DNA of 64,000 bases from SIG424 sp045546695 (GTDB lineage: Bacteria; Bacillota; Clostridia; UBA1212; UBA1255): the NCBI GenBank assembly GCA_045546695.1, contig JAZQDE010000052.1:3352-67351 (forward strand). The letters are read 5' to 3'. The notes below the pieces were generated by a model, which saw only the letters and a program-made list of their open reading frames with translations, was not told the DNA's origin and ran no database searches. The stretch's first letter is position 1. Every line of letters begins with the position of its first letter. Below are positions 7,223 through 15,836 of this stretch, piece after piece. Both the position numbers and the translations under genes were made by a program.

Positions 7223-8099
7223 TCTTCCGGTTTATATAGTAAATAATGTTAAAGATTTTGAACCTGACCACGTTTTTGACTGTGGTCAGGCTTTTCGTTG
7301 GGAAAAATTGTCATCAGAAGGTCGTGAAATGTACGTAGGTGTTGCAGGTGGACACGTCGCAGCCATTTCATACGATGACAAGTCTTATACATTGACACTT
7401 GCAAATGTTACCGAAGAAGAATATCTGTCATTCTGGCATCATTATCTCGACCTTGATACAGATTATTCTTCAATTAAGGATTCGCTTGCGTTCCTCGATG
7501 ACAACATGAAACAAGCCGTCGCATATGGTCACGGCATACGACTTTTGCGCCAGGAATTCTTCGAAACGTTGATTTCTTTCATTATTTCTGCAAATAATAA
7601 CATTCCGCGTATCAAAAAGTGTATCGAAAATCTTTCGGTAACTTTTGGAAACAAGATTGATGTGCCGGAGGCTTTTCACCAATATGTGGGAATACATAAA
7701 GACTACTATGCTTTCCCCTCCTGGGAGGCACTGTCAAGTGTAACGCCTGAACAGATAAGTGACGCCTGTAAAGCAGGATACCGCTGTCCGTACATCGTAA
7801 AAAGTGCGGAAAATTATGGTAATGCGCTTGCAGGAGGCGTCAGTCTGCCTGTTACAGAAAAAGAGATTATGCTCTACCCCGGAGTCGGCCCGAAAGTAGC
7901 TGACTGCGTGCTGCTTTTCACCGCACAGAACAGAAACGTCTTCCCTGTTGACGTGTGGGTACGCAGAGTCATGAGCAGACTTTACAATCAGGAAGACTCT
8001 ATATCAGGCGTGCACAAATATGCCCATGAACATTTCGGCGACTTGCAGGGGTATGCACAGCAATATCTCTTCTATTACATCAGAAGTCTTGAAAACTAA
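7215..8099 (+). CDS. 8-oxoguanine DNA glycosylase, OGG1/AlkA-like HhH-GPD protein
   Basis: 294 residues. The N-terminal part has FDCGQAFRWEKL, the OGG1 N-domain signature. The middle has LISFIISANNNIPRI (HhH-GPD core entry), and the C-terminal part has LYPGVGPKVADCVLLF followed by VFPVDVWVRRVM. The Lys of GPKVADC and the Asp of PVDVW are the expected catalytic pair of a bifunctional glycosylase/lyase that removes oxidised guanine. The start is TTG at 7215, with AGGAG 9 nt ahead, inside the end of the DUF6062 gene. The length fits clostridial OGG1-like enzymes. Confidence 0.93.
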   Translation: MNNLPVYIVNNVKDFEPDHVFDCGQAFRWEKLSSEGREMYVGVAGGHVAAISYDDKSYTLTLANVTEEEYLSFWHHYLDLDTDYSSIKDSLAFLDDNMKQAVAYGHGIRLLRQEFFETLISFIISANNNIPRIKKCIENLSVTFGNKIDVPEAFHQYVGIHKDYYAFPSWEALSSVTPEQISDACKAGYRCPYIVKSAENYGNALAGGVSLPVTEKEIMLYPGVGPKVADCVLLFTAQNRNVFPVDVWVRRVMSRLYNQEDSISGVHKYAHEHFGDLQGYAQQYLFYYIRSLEN

Positions 8100-8777
8100 T
8101 CAAATCAGTTTGAACGTGCCTTCCATATAAAGGATAATAAACAGCGTAGTAAGTACAATTGTAAGGACTGCGCCTACAACAAGGAGCACCGTCCTGAATC
8201 CGAATTTGAATTCTTTTCCTGACGAGTGTATGAGTCTTGCCCGCCTTAGCGCAGTTATGAGCGGCTTATAAAGCAAGAGCATCAATGACGCATTCATGAG
8301 TGCTTTGCTGAGATTAAACGGAAGCAATGTCTTTGCCAGCATATCGACAACAGCGCTCATATCTGTTCCCATAAAATGGGGCGTTATGAAAAGGTTTGCA
8401 AGGAGCATCACTGCCGTCACCGAGAACACCGCTGTAACAGCCGCAATCAGCGCGCCGCTGAAGCTCCGTCTGTATTTGTATATCACACCTACCGCCAGCG
8501 CAAATGTACCTGTCGAAAGGAAATTCATTATAAATCCGTAAATTCCTGTATCGCTGACCGTTATCATCTCAAGTAGCGCAACTACAAAAGCAGATATAAT
8601 CCCCACTATCGGGCCGTTTATTAATGATGAGATTGCTATTATAGCATCTTTGAAGTCAAAAGTAAGAAAACTAACCTTGAATCTGAATACAAAAATTGCC
8701 AGATAAGCAAGCGCACACAGCATAGCGGCAACGGCAATTTTCTTCGTGTCGAATAATCTCTTTGTTTGATTTTGCAT
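8100..8777 (-). CDS. ribU: Riboflavin ECF transporter S component
   Basis: About 225 residues with roughly six hydrophobic segments, the size and topology of ECF S components. The N-terminus has IAVAAMLCALAYLAIFVFRF, then FLTFDFKDAI and INGPIVGIISAF, features seen in RibU. It would bind riboflavin and use a separate EcfA/A'/T module encoded outside the window. The ATG at 8777 is chosen because AAGGAG is just upstream; the longer open frame would run through the riboswitch. The FMN riboswitch directly ahead makes the substrate assignment strong. Confidence 0.93.
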   Translation of the reverse strand: MQNQTKRLFDTKKIAVAAMLCALAYLAIFVFRFKVSFLTFDFKDAIIAISSLINGPIVGIISAFVVALLEMITVSDTGIYGFIMNFLSTGTFALAVGVIYKYRRSFSGALIAAVTAVFSVTAVMLLANLFITPHFMGTDMSAVVDMLAKTLLPFNLSKALMNASLMLLLYKPLITALRRARLIHSSGKEFKFGFRTVLLVVGAVLTIVLTTLFIILYMEGTFKLI

Positions 8778-8790
8778 AATAAAAACACTC

Positions 8791-8899
8791 CTTCTCCCGT
8801 CCGGACTGTACCGTCGGCTCCGGAATTTGACCGGATCAACCTGCCATGCAGGCTCGCGGGCTATACCGCCGGTGAGGATTTGCACCTCGCCCTGAAGAC
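8791..8899 (-). promoter_or_regulatory. FMN riboswitch (RFN element)
   Basis: Minus-strand sequence contains the conserved RFN blocks in order: AGGGCGAGGTGCAAATCC, TCACCGGCGGT, AGCCCGCGAGC, CCGGTCAAATTCCGGAGCCG, ACGGTACAGTCCGGA and GGGAGAAGG. The last block runs into the ribU ribosome-binding site, and no separate terminator is evident, so control may be at translation initiation. Confidence 0.96.
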
Positions 8900-8905
8900 T
8901 ATGTC

Positions 8906-8934
8906 ATAATACACCATTATAATATGTAAATCAA
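8906..8934 (-). promoter_or_regulatory. Promoter of the FMN riboswitch/ribU unit
   Basis: On the minus strand TTGATT (8929-8934) and TATTAT (8906-8911) have a 17-nt spacer, just upstream of the riboswitch. Confidence 0.75.
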
Positions 8935-8960
8935 GATGAAAATGATTACAGATAGTATGC

Positions 8961-8985
8961 AACTATAATCCTGCCCGCAAATCCT
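8961..8985 (+). repeat. Left direct repeat bracketing the beta-helix gene
   Basis: 25 bases that recur at 10701-10725 with one mismatch (position 11, C here and A there). Shared blocks are AACTATAATC and TGCCCGCAAATCCT. The two copies lie outside a 10-bp inverted repeat that faces inward. Confidence 0.85.
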
Positions 8986-9012
8986 TGTAGGTTTGTCAAA
9001 TTTTATATTAAC

Positions 9013-9041
9013 TTGCATCGTTTATATATGTATGATACGAT
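9013..9041 (+). promoter_or_regulatory. Promoter of the beta-helix gene
   Basis: TTGCAT (9013-9018) and TACGAT (9036-9041) are spaced by 17 nt, with TG one base ahead of the -10 box (extended -10). It lies inside the repeat-bounded segment, so the cassette would carry its own promoter. Confidence 0.55.
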
Positions 9042-9075
9042 AAAAAAATCAACTCAACTTAAAAGGAAGGTCATT

Positions 9076-10557
9076 ATGAAAAATCCTAACGTTATTAATA
9101 TTGACTTAGCCACCGATATTGCCACCGCAAAATTGCGCGCAAATTACGGCAACCCCGCTACAGGCTATTTAGAACCCCAAGCAGACGAGCTTCGTGCTAA
9201 AATTTTGAACTCTCCGAATACCGAAGAAATTTACGAAATAAAGGGGACTAAATACTATGTTTCGGCTAACGGTAACGACGAAAATGATGGTCTTTCTCCT
9301 GAAAAGGCAATTTGCTCGATTGATGCCATTGAAAAGCTTCCTTTAAAGGAAGGTGACGCCGTGCTTTTCGAACGCGGAAGCATTTTCCGTTTTGGTCGCA
9401 CACTTAATACCACAAACGGTGTTACCTACGGCTCTTACGGCGAAGGTATGAAGCCTAAGATTTTCGGCTCGCCCGAAAATTATGCCGAAAATGACAGTTG
9501 GGTAGAAGTTAAGCCAAACATTTGGCAAATTGCTTTCGATTACCCTTATGCCAGTGGTTGTATACTTGACTATGGTATGGTTGCAGGCATTCAAAAGTGG
9601 AAGGGTATAGACACAATGGAAGCAAACGGCGACTACTACCACGACCTTGAAAGCAAGGTTTTCCACCTTTACTGCGACCAAGGCAAGCCTAGTGAAGTTT
9701 ACCACGATATTGAAATTATGCCCACCGTTTATCTTTTCTTTATGCGCGGTGCCGAAAACAATATAGTTGATAACATTTGCTTTAAATATACTTCTGCTTT
9801 CGCTATTTTTGCACCCGATGCCAAAAGCAACGTTACCATTACAAACTGCGAAATTGGTTACATCGGCGGCCTTTGGGTAGGCGGTAAAATCGGTCGGCTT
9901 CGCTACGGTAACGCTATCGAAATTTGGGCAGGTATCCCCGGTCTTGTAATTGAAAACGTTATGGTTAAAAACAACTGGTTCTACCAGACCTATGATAGCG
10001 CTCTCACCTGGCAGGGCGACCAAAAGGGTACTGTTTATAGAGACATCACATATACCGAAAACCTTTTTGAATATAACAATGCCGATATTGAATTTTTTGA
10101 CCAAGATACCTCTGTGCTTGAAAACTTCGTAATATCCAAAAACCTTATGCGCTTTACAAGTATGGGTTGGGGCACCCGCACAAACGACGGTGGTATCCGT
10201 GGTATTGAAGGCTGCATCCGTGCTGTTACAGGCAGTTACAGAAAGAAGGATGACAATTGGGTTAAGAGTGAAATGGACGTTAAAAGTGCATACTTCACCG
10301 ATAACACTATGGACTCCCCCGCACGCCAAATCATTAACTGGAACGTTATCCCCCGCCAAAAAGCAAACATTCACGCTTCGGGCAGTACAATCTACGTTAA
10401 AAGCGAGTATCGCACCCTTGTTCCCTGTCTTCAAGGCTTGCAGGAAAATATGTATGACGAGCATTACAACATCCGCTTTGCCGATAACAAGCAAGAGTTA
10501 GAAGAAATGCTCCAAAAATTTGAAAAAGGCGCCAAAATTTATTGGGACGGCGAATAA
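9076..10557 (+). CDS. Right-handed parallel beta-helix protein, pectate-lyase-like
   Basis: 493 residues. The segment YYVSANGNDENDGLSPEKA near residue 65, followed by GDAVLFERGS, is the usual entry to the secreted beta-helix family. Repeating strand-rich stretches follow (NNIVDNICFKYTSAFAI, SNVTITNCEIGYI, GLVIENVMVKNNWF, YRDITYTENLFEYN, VLENFVISKNLM), each with the short N/D turns of helix coils. Such proteins cleave or bind pectin-like or other polysaccharides. No signal peptide is visible, so it would be cytoplasmic as read. The ATG at 9076 follows AAGGAAGG. Codon choice differs from neighbouring genes. Catalytic residues cannot be assigned. Confidence 0.82.
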   Translation: MKNPNVINIDLATDIATAKLRANYGNPATGYLEPQADELRAKILNSPNTEEIYEIKGTKYYVSANGNDENDGLSPEKAICSIDAIEKLPLKEGDAVLFERGSIFRFGRTLNTTNGVTYGSYGEGMKPKIFGSPENYAENDSWVEVKPNIWQIAFDYPYASGCILDYGMVAGIQKWKGIDTMEANGDYYHDLESKVFHLYCDQGKPSEVYHDIEIMPTVYLFFMRGAENNIVDNICFKYTSAFAIFAPDAKSNVTITNCEIGYIGGLWVGGKIGRLRYGNAIEIWAGIPGLVIENVMVKNNWFYQTYDSALTWQGDQKGTVYRDITYTENLFEYNNADIEFFDQDTSVLENFVISKNLMRFTSMGWGTRTNDGGIRGIEGCIRAVTGSYRKKDDNWVKSEMDVKSAYFTDNTMDSPARQIINWNVIPRQKANIHASGSTIYVKSEYRTLVPCLQGLQENMYDEHYNIRFADNKQELEEMLQKFEKGAKIYWDGE

Positions 10558-10562
10558 AATGC

Positions 10563-10589
10563 AAAAAGACCGCTTCGGCGGTCTTTTTT
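10563..10589 (+). terminator. Intrinsic terminator of the beta-helix gene
   Basis: AAAAAGACCGC, a TTCG loop and GCGGTC run into T7, starting 6 nt after the stop codon. It lies inside the repeat-bounded segment, so that segment is a complete transcription unit. Confidence 0.92.
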
Positions 10590-10700
10590 GAAGTAATAAG
10601 TAATATGGTTTTTTATTTTCCAATTTAAAGATAACATAAGAAATGGAACTTCGCTATTTTTTTCAATGTTCGATGTAACACATGTATTGTAAACCTACAA

Positions 10701-10725
10701 AACTATAATCATGCCCGCAAATCCT
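10701..10725 (+). repeat. Right direct repeat bracketing the beta-helix gene
   Basis: Second copy of the 25-bp repeat at 8961-8985, 24 of 25 identical. It lies just upstream of the pyr promoter, so it could also be a regulatory sequence that was duplicated. Confidence 0.85.
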
Positions 10726-10729
10726 GTAC

Positions 10730-10759
10730 TTGACTTTCCCCCTATCAAAATGGTAGTAT
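10730..10759 (+). promoter_or_regulatory. Probable promoter of the pyr operon
   Basis: TTGACT (10730-10735) and TAGTAT (10754-10759) with an 18-nt spacer lie about 40 nt ahead of the pyrC start. No PyrR-type attenuator hairpins are visible between it and pyrC. Confidence 0.62.
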
Positions 10760-10798
10760 AGCCAATTGGAAAATCAAATATCAACGGGAGTTATTTTA

Positions 10799-11923
10799 AT
10801 GGAACAACATACAAATTATAACAGTTTACATAAAGACGAACTATACAAGGGACGCTTGCCCCAAGATATTCTTTCCAATCCCAATTATTCAATTTTTCCG
10901 GGTTTTATTGATGTTCACGTACATCTTAGGGAGCCCGGTTTTTCATATAAAGAAACAATTGCAACAGGTACACGGGCAGCACTTGCCGGCGGATACAGCG
11001 GTGTAGCTTCGATGCCGAATCTTAACCCAGTCCCAGACAGCATTGATAACCTAAACGTTCAACTCGATATTATAAAAAAAGATGCACTTACTCAGGTATA
11101 TCCTTTTGCATCAATTACAAAAGGACAAAAGGGGCTTGAGCTTTCTGATGTTGGCGGTTTACATAATATGGTAATCGGTTTTTCAGATGACGGCAGAGGC
11201 GTACAGAGCGACGATATGATGGAAAAAGCTATGAAAGAAGTCAAGAAATACGACTCAATTATCGCAGCTCACTGTGAAGTAGATAGCCTTGCCCCCACCC
11301 CAGAGAGCGAATATCTGCAGCTTGAGCGCGACCTTAAATTAGTAAATACAATAAATGTCAGATATCATATGTGCCATTGCTCAACCAAAGAGTCTGTTAA
11401 CCTCATAAGACAGGCAAAAGCTGCCGGACTTCCCGTAACGTGCGAAACTGCCCCACACTACCTGATTTTCACGGAAAAAGACGTACAAGACAGCGGAAAC
11501 TACAAAATGAACCCGCCTATCCGTACGCAAAAAGATAAAGAAGCGCTTATTGAAGCCATCTGCGACGGAACAATTGATATGATTGCCACAGACCACGCTC
11601 CTCATAGCAAGGAAGAAAAATCAAAAGGTTTCGCAGGCAGTCTGAACGGCATAGTCGGACTCGAAACGGCTTTCCCGCTGCTTTATACGCACCTCGTAAA
11701 GACTCAAGTGATTACACTTGACAAGCTTATCCAATTAATGTCAATCAATCCGCGCGAAGTATTCCGCATCAAAAACGACGGACTGTGCGCATTTGACCTG
11801 AATCAGAAGTATACAATCAACCCTGATGCCTTTATGACAATGGGCAGAAGCTGCCCGTACGGAGGCATGGAAGTATATGGCAAACATATAGCAACATCTG
11901 TAAAAGGAGCGACCAATGAATAA
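10799..11923 (+). CDS. pyrC: Dihydroorotase
   Basis: 374 residues. It closes carbamoyl-aspartate to dihydroorotate, step three of pyrimidine synthesis. The zinc motif DVHVHLREPG is near residue 40, followed by KETIATGTRAALAGGYS and SMPNLNPVPDS. Further metal or catalytic positions are in AAHCEV and ATDHAPHSKEEK (catalytic Asp). The ATG at 10799 with GGGAG 9 nt ahead is preferred over the in-frame TTG at 10766. It is the first gene of the pyr operon and overlaps pyrK by 8 nt. Confidence 0.96.
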   Translation: MEQHTNYNSLHKDELYKGRLPQDILSNPNYSIFPGFIDVHVHLREPGFSYKETIATGTRAALAGGYSGVASMPNLNPVPDSIDNLNVQLDIIKKDALTQVYPFASITKGQKGLELSDVGGLHNMVIGFSDDGRGVQSDDMMEKAMKEVKKYDSIIAAHCEVDSLAPTPESEYLQLERDLKLVNTINVRYHMCHCSTKESVNLIRQAKAAGLPVTCETAPHYLIFTEKDVQDSGNYKMNPPIRTQKDKEALIEAICDGTIDMIATDHAPHSKEEKSKGFAGSLNGIVGLETAFPLLYTHLVKTQVITLDKLIQLMSINPREVFRIKNDGLCAFDLNQKYTINPDAFMTMGRSCPYGGMEVYGKHIATSVKGATNE

Positions 11924-12653
11924 TTACACCGTAAAAAGCAATGTAAATATCGCAAAAGACGTTTACAAAATGATATTAGAAGGCGACGTTTCAAAAATCA
12001 CCTCGCCCGGCCAGTTTATAAACATCACAATCGACGGTCTGTATTTAAGACGCCCGATTTCCGTATGTGATATCGGTGAAAATACGATAACTATCATCTA
12101 CAAAGTTGTCGGCGAAGGCACAGCGAAAATGAGCGGTATGAAAGAAGGCACAGTACTTGACTGCCTGACAGGACTTGGAAACGGTTTTGGCACACAAATC
12201 AAACCGGACTGCAACAAACCTCTGCTCATCGGCGGCGGAGTGGGCACTCCCCCTTTATACATGCTTGCAAAAAAACTTCTTAAAGAAGGCAAGCAGCCAA
12301 AAGTAATTCTCGGATTTGCATCAAAAGACGACTGTTTCTACGAAGAAGAATATAAAGCGCTCGGCCTTGAAGTTGAAGTTATGACTGCTGACAGCAGCTA
12401 CGGTGGCAAGGGTTTTGTAACGAACGCAAAGCTTTTCACGGATAAAGATTATGACTACATTTATACATGTGGACCGATACCGATGCTCAAGGCAATTTAT
12501 GACAATTCAGAAGTGTCCGGCCAGTTCTCTTTCGAAGAGCGTATGGGATGCGGCTTCGGCGCCTGCATGGGATGCTCATGCAAGACAAAATACGGAAACA
12601 AACGCATCTGCAAAGACGGCCCTGTGCTGGTTAAGGAGGAAATAATATGGTAA
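11916..12653 (+). CDS. pyrK: Dihydroorotate dehydrogenase B, electron transfer subunit
   Basis: 245 residues of the ferredoxin-reductase-like PyrK family. LRRPISVCDI binds FAD, and LIGGGVGTPPLYMLAKKL begins the NAD-binding half. The C-terminal MGCGFGACMGCSC with a later CKDGPV supplies four Cys for the [2Fe-2S] cluster. It passes electrons from PyrD to NAD. Its start overlaps pyrC and its end overlaps pyrD, so the three are translationally coupled. Presence of PyrK marks the NAD-linked class 1B enzyme, suited to anaerobes. Confidence 0.96.
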   Translation: MNNYTVKSNVNIAKDVYKMILEGDVSKITSPGQFINITIDGLYLRRPISVCDIGENTITIIYKVVGEGTAKMSGMKEGTVLDCLTGLGNGFGTQIKPDCNKPLLIGGGVGTPPLYMLAKKLLKEGKQPKVILGFASKDDCFYEEEYKALGLEVEVMTADSSYGGKGFVTNAKLFTDKDYDYIYTCGPIPMLKAIYDNSEVSGQFSFEERMGCGFGACMGCSCKTKYGNKRICKDGPVLVKEEIIW

Positions 12654-13558
12654 ATACTAAAGTAAACCTGTGCGGCATAACGATAGACAACCCGATAATA
12701 CCCGCCAGCGGATGTTTCGGCTACGGAAAAGAATTTTCAGAATTCTACGACATAAATATGCTCGGCACGTTCTCCTTCAAGGGCACGACTAAGGAGCCAA
12801 GATTTGGTAACCCTACTCCCCGTATTGCGGAGACTCCGTCAGGAATGATTAATTCAGTCGGCCTCCAGAATCCGGGCGTTGACACAGTAATCAGCCGCGA
12901 ACTTAAAGAAATGCCTGAATACTTCAATAAAAAGGTAATAGCAAACATCAGTGGCTTTTCACAGGAAGAATATGTATATTGCGTAGAGCGCATAAGCCGC
13001 GAAGATCAGGTAGGCTGGGTTGAGGTAAATATCAGCTGCCCTAATGTTCACGGCGGCGGTATGAGCTTCGGCGTAAACCCCGACAGCGCATACGAAATAA
13101 CAAAAGCAGTCAAAGAAGTTTCAACAAAGCCTGTTATTATCAAGCTGTCACCTAACGTTACAGACATCGCAGCGATCGCAAAAGCATGCGAAGACGGTGG
13201 TGCGGACGGCATATCATTAATAAATACAATTCTTTCAATGAGAATTGACATCGCAAAGAGAAAACCAATTCTTGCCAATACATTCGGCGGCCTGTCAGGA
13301 AGCTGCGTGCTGCCTGTTGCGCTCAGAATGGTTTATCAGGTATATAACGCGGTAAAAATTCCAATTATTGGCATGGGCGGCGTTACGACAGCAAAAGATG
13401 TTTTAGAAATGATGCTTGCAGGTGCGACGGCAGTTCAGGTCGGCGCAGCAAACCTGATTAATCCCTATGCCTGCAAGGAAATAATCGAAGAATTACCAAT
13501 TCTTATGGAAAAATATAAAATCAACAGTTTAGAAGACATTATAGGAGGAGCACACTAA
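12647..13558 (+). CDS. pyrD: Dihydroorotate dehydrogenase B, catalytic subunit
   Basis: 303 residues. It oxidises dihydroorotate to orotate with FMN. Visible signatures are SFKGTTKEPRFGNPTPR, SGMINSVGLQNPG, VNISCPNVHGGG (the SCPN Cys is the class 1B catalytic base), INTILSM and GMGGVTTAKDVLEM for phosphate/FMN binding. GGAGG lies before the ATG, within the end of pyrK. The stop overlaps the pyrF start as TAATG. Confidence 0.97.
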   Translation: MVNTKVNLCGITIDNPIIPASGCFGYGKEFSEFYDINMLGTFSFKGTTKEPRFGNPTPRIAETPSGMINSVGLQNPGVDTVISRELKEMPEYFNKKVIANISGFSQEEYVYCVERISREDQVGWVEVNISCPNVHGGGMSFGVNPDSAYEITKAVKEVSTKPVIIKLSPNVTDIAAIAKACEDGGADGISLINTILSMRIDIAKRKPILANTFGGLSGSCVLPVALRMVYQVYNAVKIPIIGMGGVTTAKDVLEMMLAGATAVQVGAANLINPYACKEIIEELPILMEKYKINSLEDIIGGAH

Positions 13559-14253
13559 TGGGAAAAGATGTAATTATCGCCTGCGACTTTGCGTCAAAAA
13601 AAGACACACTTGAGTTTCTGGACAAATTTACTGATGTAAAGCCTTTCGTTAAAATCGGAATGGAACTTTATTATGCAGAAGGTCCTGATATTGTAAGAGA
13701 AATCAAAGCAAGAGGACACAAGATTTTCCTCGACCTTAAGATGCATGATATACCAAATACTGTAAAAAAAGCTATGCGCTCTATCGCATCATTCGGTGTT
13801 GATATGACAAACGTACACGCAGGTGGCGGCATCGCAATGATGCAGGCTGCTATGGAAGGTCTGGACGGCAAAGCTATTCTGATTGCCGTGACACAGCTTA
13901 CTTCAACAAGCGCCGAGACACTCAAAAATGAGCTCCTTATCGATGCTTCAATGAACGACACAATTCTCACCTACGCAATCAACGCCAGCAAAGCAGGACT
14001 CGGCGGCGTAGTATGCTCACCACTTGAGAGCACAATGATTCACGAACATTTCACAAAGGAAAACATTCCTTTTATAACAGTTACACCGGGAATCCGTTTC
14101 GCAGACAGCAGCAAAGATGACCAGTCACGCATCACAACACCTGCCGTTGCAAAAGAAATGGGTTCAGATTACATCGTAGTCGGCAGGCCGATTACTCAGG
14201 CACAAGACCCTGTCGCAGCTTACAAAAGATGCGTAGCAGAATTTGTAGATTAA
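13558..14253 (+). CDS. pyrF: Orotidine 5'-phosphate decarboxylase
   Basis: 231 residues, a single TIM barrel. The active-site motif FLDLKMHDIPNTVKKAM is near residue 60, and the phosphate-binding end reads TPGIRFADSSKDDQSR and VVGRPITQAQDP. It converts OMP to UMP. GGAGGAG precedes the ATG, which shares one base with the pyrD stop. Enzymatic order is not followed in the operon: pyrF precedes pyrE. Confidence 0.97.
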   Translation: MGKDVIIACDFASKKDTLEFLDKFTDVKPFVKIGMELYYAEGPDIVREIKARGHKIFLDLKMHDIPNTVKKAMRSIASFGVDMTNVHAGGGIAMMQAAMEGLDGKAILIAVTQLTSTSAETLKNELLIDASMNDTILTYAINASKAGLGGVVCSPLESTMIHEHFTKENIPFITVTPGIRFADSSKDDQSRITTPAVAKEMGSDYIVVGRPITQAQDPVAAYKRCVAEFVD

Positions 14254-14268
14254 TGGAGGATTTTCACA

Positions 14269-14907
14269 ATGAAAGAACAAATTGCACTTGACTTATTAAC
14301 TATCGGCGCCGTTTTCCTGCGCCCTGACCAGCCTTTCACATGGGCAAGCGGCATTAAAAGCCCTATTTACTGCGACAACCGTCTCACGCTCACCTCTCCT
14401 GAGGTACGCACACACGTAGAGACAGGCCTGGCTCAGCTTATCCGTGAAAATTATCCTGAAGCAGAAGTCCTCATGGGCACTTCTACAGCAGGCATCGCAC
14501 ACGCTGCAATCACAGCACACATGATGAACCTTCCCATGGGTTACGTTCGCTCCGGCGCAAAAGACCATGGCAGAAATAACCAGATAGAGGGAAAACTCCT
14601 CCCCGGCCAGAAGGTTGTAGTTGTTGAAGATCTCATCTCAACAGCCGGCAGTTGCATCGATGTTGTAGAGATTTTAAGAGAAGCCGGCGCCGAAGTGCTC
14701 GGTATCGTAAGCATCGTAACGTACGGCCTTAAGAAAGGCATTGAGCGTCTTGAAAAAGCTAATGTAAAGAATATCAGCTTGACAAACTTTGATACAATTG
14801 CAAAAGTTGCAGCTGACAAAGGCTTCATCGCACAAGACGACATTGCAAGAGTAATCGCCTTCCGCAACAACCCTTCAGATGAAAGCTGGATGAGAGGTAA
14901 TAACTAA
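14269..14907 (+). CDS. pyrE: Orotate phosphoribosyltransferase
   Basis: 212 residues. It joins orotate and PRPP to OMP. FTWASGIKSPIYCDNR near residue 25 is the family N-terminal motif, and the PRPP-binding loop is VVVVEDLISTAGS near residue 120. GGAGG precedes the ATG by 8 nt. The stop overlaps the pyrB start (TAATGA). Confidence 0.97.
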   Translation: MKEQIALDLLTIGAVFLRPDQPFTWASGIKSPIYCDNRLTLTSPEVRTHVETGLAQLIRENYPEAEVLMGTSTAGIAHAAITAHMMNLPMGYVRSGAKDHGRNNQIEGKLLPGQKVVVVEDLISTAGSCIDVVEILREAGAEVLGIVSIVTYGLKKGIERLEKANVKNISLTNFDTIAKVAADKGFIAQDDIARVIAFRNNPSDESWMRGNN

Positions 14908-15824
14908 TGAGACACGTACTTGATATTACAGATTTATCAGTTAGCGAGATAGAAGAGCTCATTAATGTAGCACAGGATATTATTGCAAATCCGGATGACT
15001 ACCGCGAAGTGTGTAAACATAAAAAGCTTGCCACCCTTTTCTTCGAGCCAAGCACAAGAACACGCCTTAGTTTTGAAGCTGCAATGTTAGACCTCGGCGG
15101 AAACGTACTTGGTTTCTCATCTGCCAACTCTTCCTCCTCTGCCAAAGGCGAGAGTGTTGCAGATACAGTACAGACAGTAAGCTACTACGCAGACATCATC
15201 GCTATGCGCCATCCAAAAGAAGGCGCTCCGCTGGCTGCTTCTTACGTTTCAAACGCACCGATTATAAATGCGGGCGACGGCGGTCACTGCCACCCGACAC
15301 AGACGCTGACTGACCTACTTACTATCTACCGTGAAAAAGGCCACCTCAGCAATATGACGATCGGTTTTTGCGGCGACCTCAAATTCGGCCGCACCGTACA
15401 CTCACTTGTTACGGCTTTATCAAGATACGAAGGCTTTAAATTCGTATTTATTTCACCGAGCGAGCTTATGATCCCCGGCTACGTAAAGGCAAACGTACTT
15501 GATAAAAACGGTCTTAGCTATATTGAAACAGAATCTCTTACAGACGTAATGCCCGAGCTTGACATTCTCTACATGACAAGAGTACAGGGCGAGCGCTTTT
15601 TCAACGAAGAAGACTATATCAGACTCCGTGATAAATATATCCTCTCCCCTGACAAGCTTACGAATGCCAAGGATGATCTTGCAATCCTGCATCCCCTGCC
15701 GCGAGTAAACGAGATTGCCCGTTCAATCGACAAAGACCCGCGCGCATGCTACTTCAAGCAGGTACAAAATGGTAAATTTATCAGAATGGCTCTCATAATG
15801 AAGCTTCTGGGCCTGAGCAAATAA
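14907..15824 (+). CDS. pyrB: Aspartate carbamoyltransferase, catalytic subunit
   Basis: 305 residues. The carbamoyl-phosphate motif FFEPSTRTRLSFEAAM is near residue 50, RHPKEGAPLAA near 105, and the aspartate-side HPLPRVNEI near 260. It makes carbamoyl-aspartate, the committed step. The presence of PyrI downstream implies the allosteric, class B-type holoenzyme of catalytic trimers joined by regulatory dimers. Carbamoyl-phosphate synthetase genes are absent from the window. Confidence 0.98.
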   Translation: MRHVLDITDLSVSEIEELINVAQDIIANPDDYREVCKHKKLATLFFEPSTRTRLSFEAAMLDLGGNVLGFSSANSSSSAKGESVADTVQTVSYYADIIAMRHPKEGAPLAASYVSNAPIINAGDGGHCHPTQTLTDLLTIYREKGHLSNMTIGFCGDLKFGRTVHSLVTALSRYEGFKFVFISPSELMIPGYVKANVLDKNGLSYIETESLTDVMPELDILYMTRVQGERFFNEEDYIRLRDKYILSPDKLTNAKDDLAILHPLPRVNEIARSIDKDPRACYFKQVQNGKFIRMALIMKLLGLSK

Positions 15825-15836
15825 GGAGGTATTGAA

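Larger units (their letters stand above)
8985..10700 (+). mobile_element. Putative non-autonomous cassette carrying the beta-helix gene
   Basis: The segment begins with TTGTAGGTTT (8985-8994) and ends with its perfect reverse complement AAACCTACAA (10691-10700). Directly outside both ends are the 25-bp direct repeats. The enclosed gene prefers CAA for Gln and uses ACC and GCC often, whereas flanking pyr genes favour CAG and ACA. There is no transposase inside, and a target duplication this long would be unusual, so the mechanism is unknown. Sequence structure is seen; mobility is inferred. Confidence 0.45.

Noticed and set aside
9343..10494. Long open frame of 383 codons on the minus strand, antisense to the beta-helix gene
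   Set aside because: No ribosome-binding site, no recognisable domain, and it mirrors the coding strand of a clear protein; the length comes from the codon choice of the beta-helix gene.
10600..10798. PyrR-binding attenuator ahead of pyrC
   Set aside because: No antiterminator/terminator pair with a T tract is visible between the probable promoter and the pyrC start.
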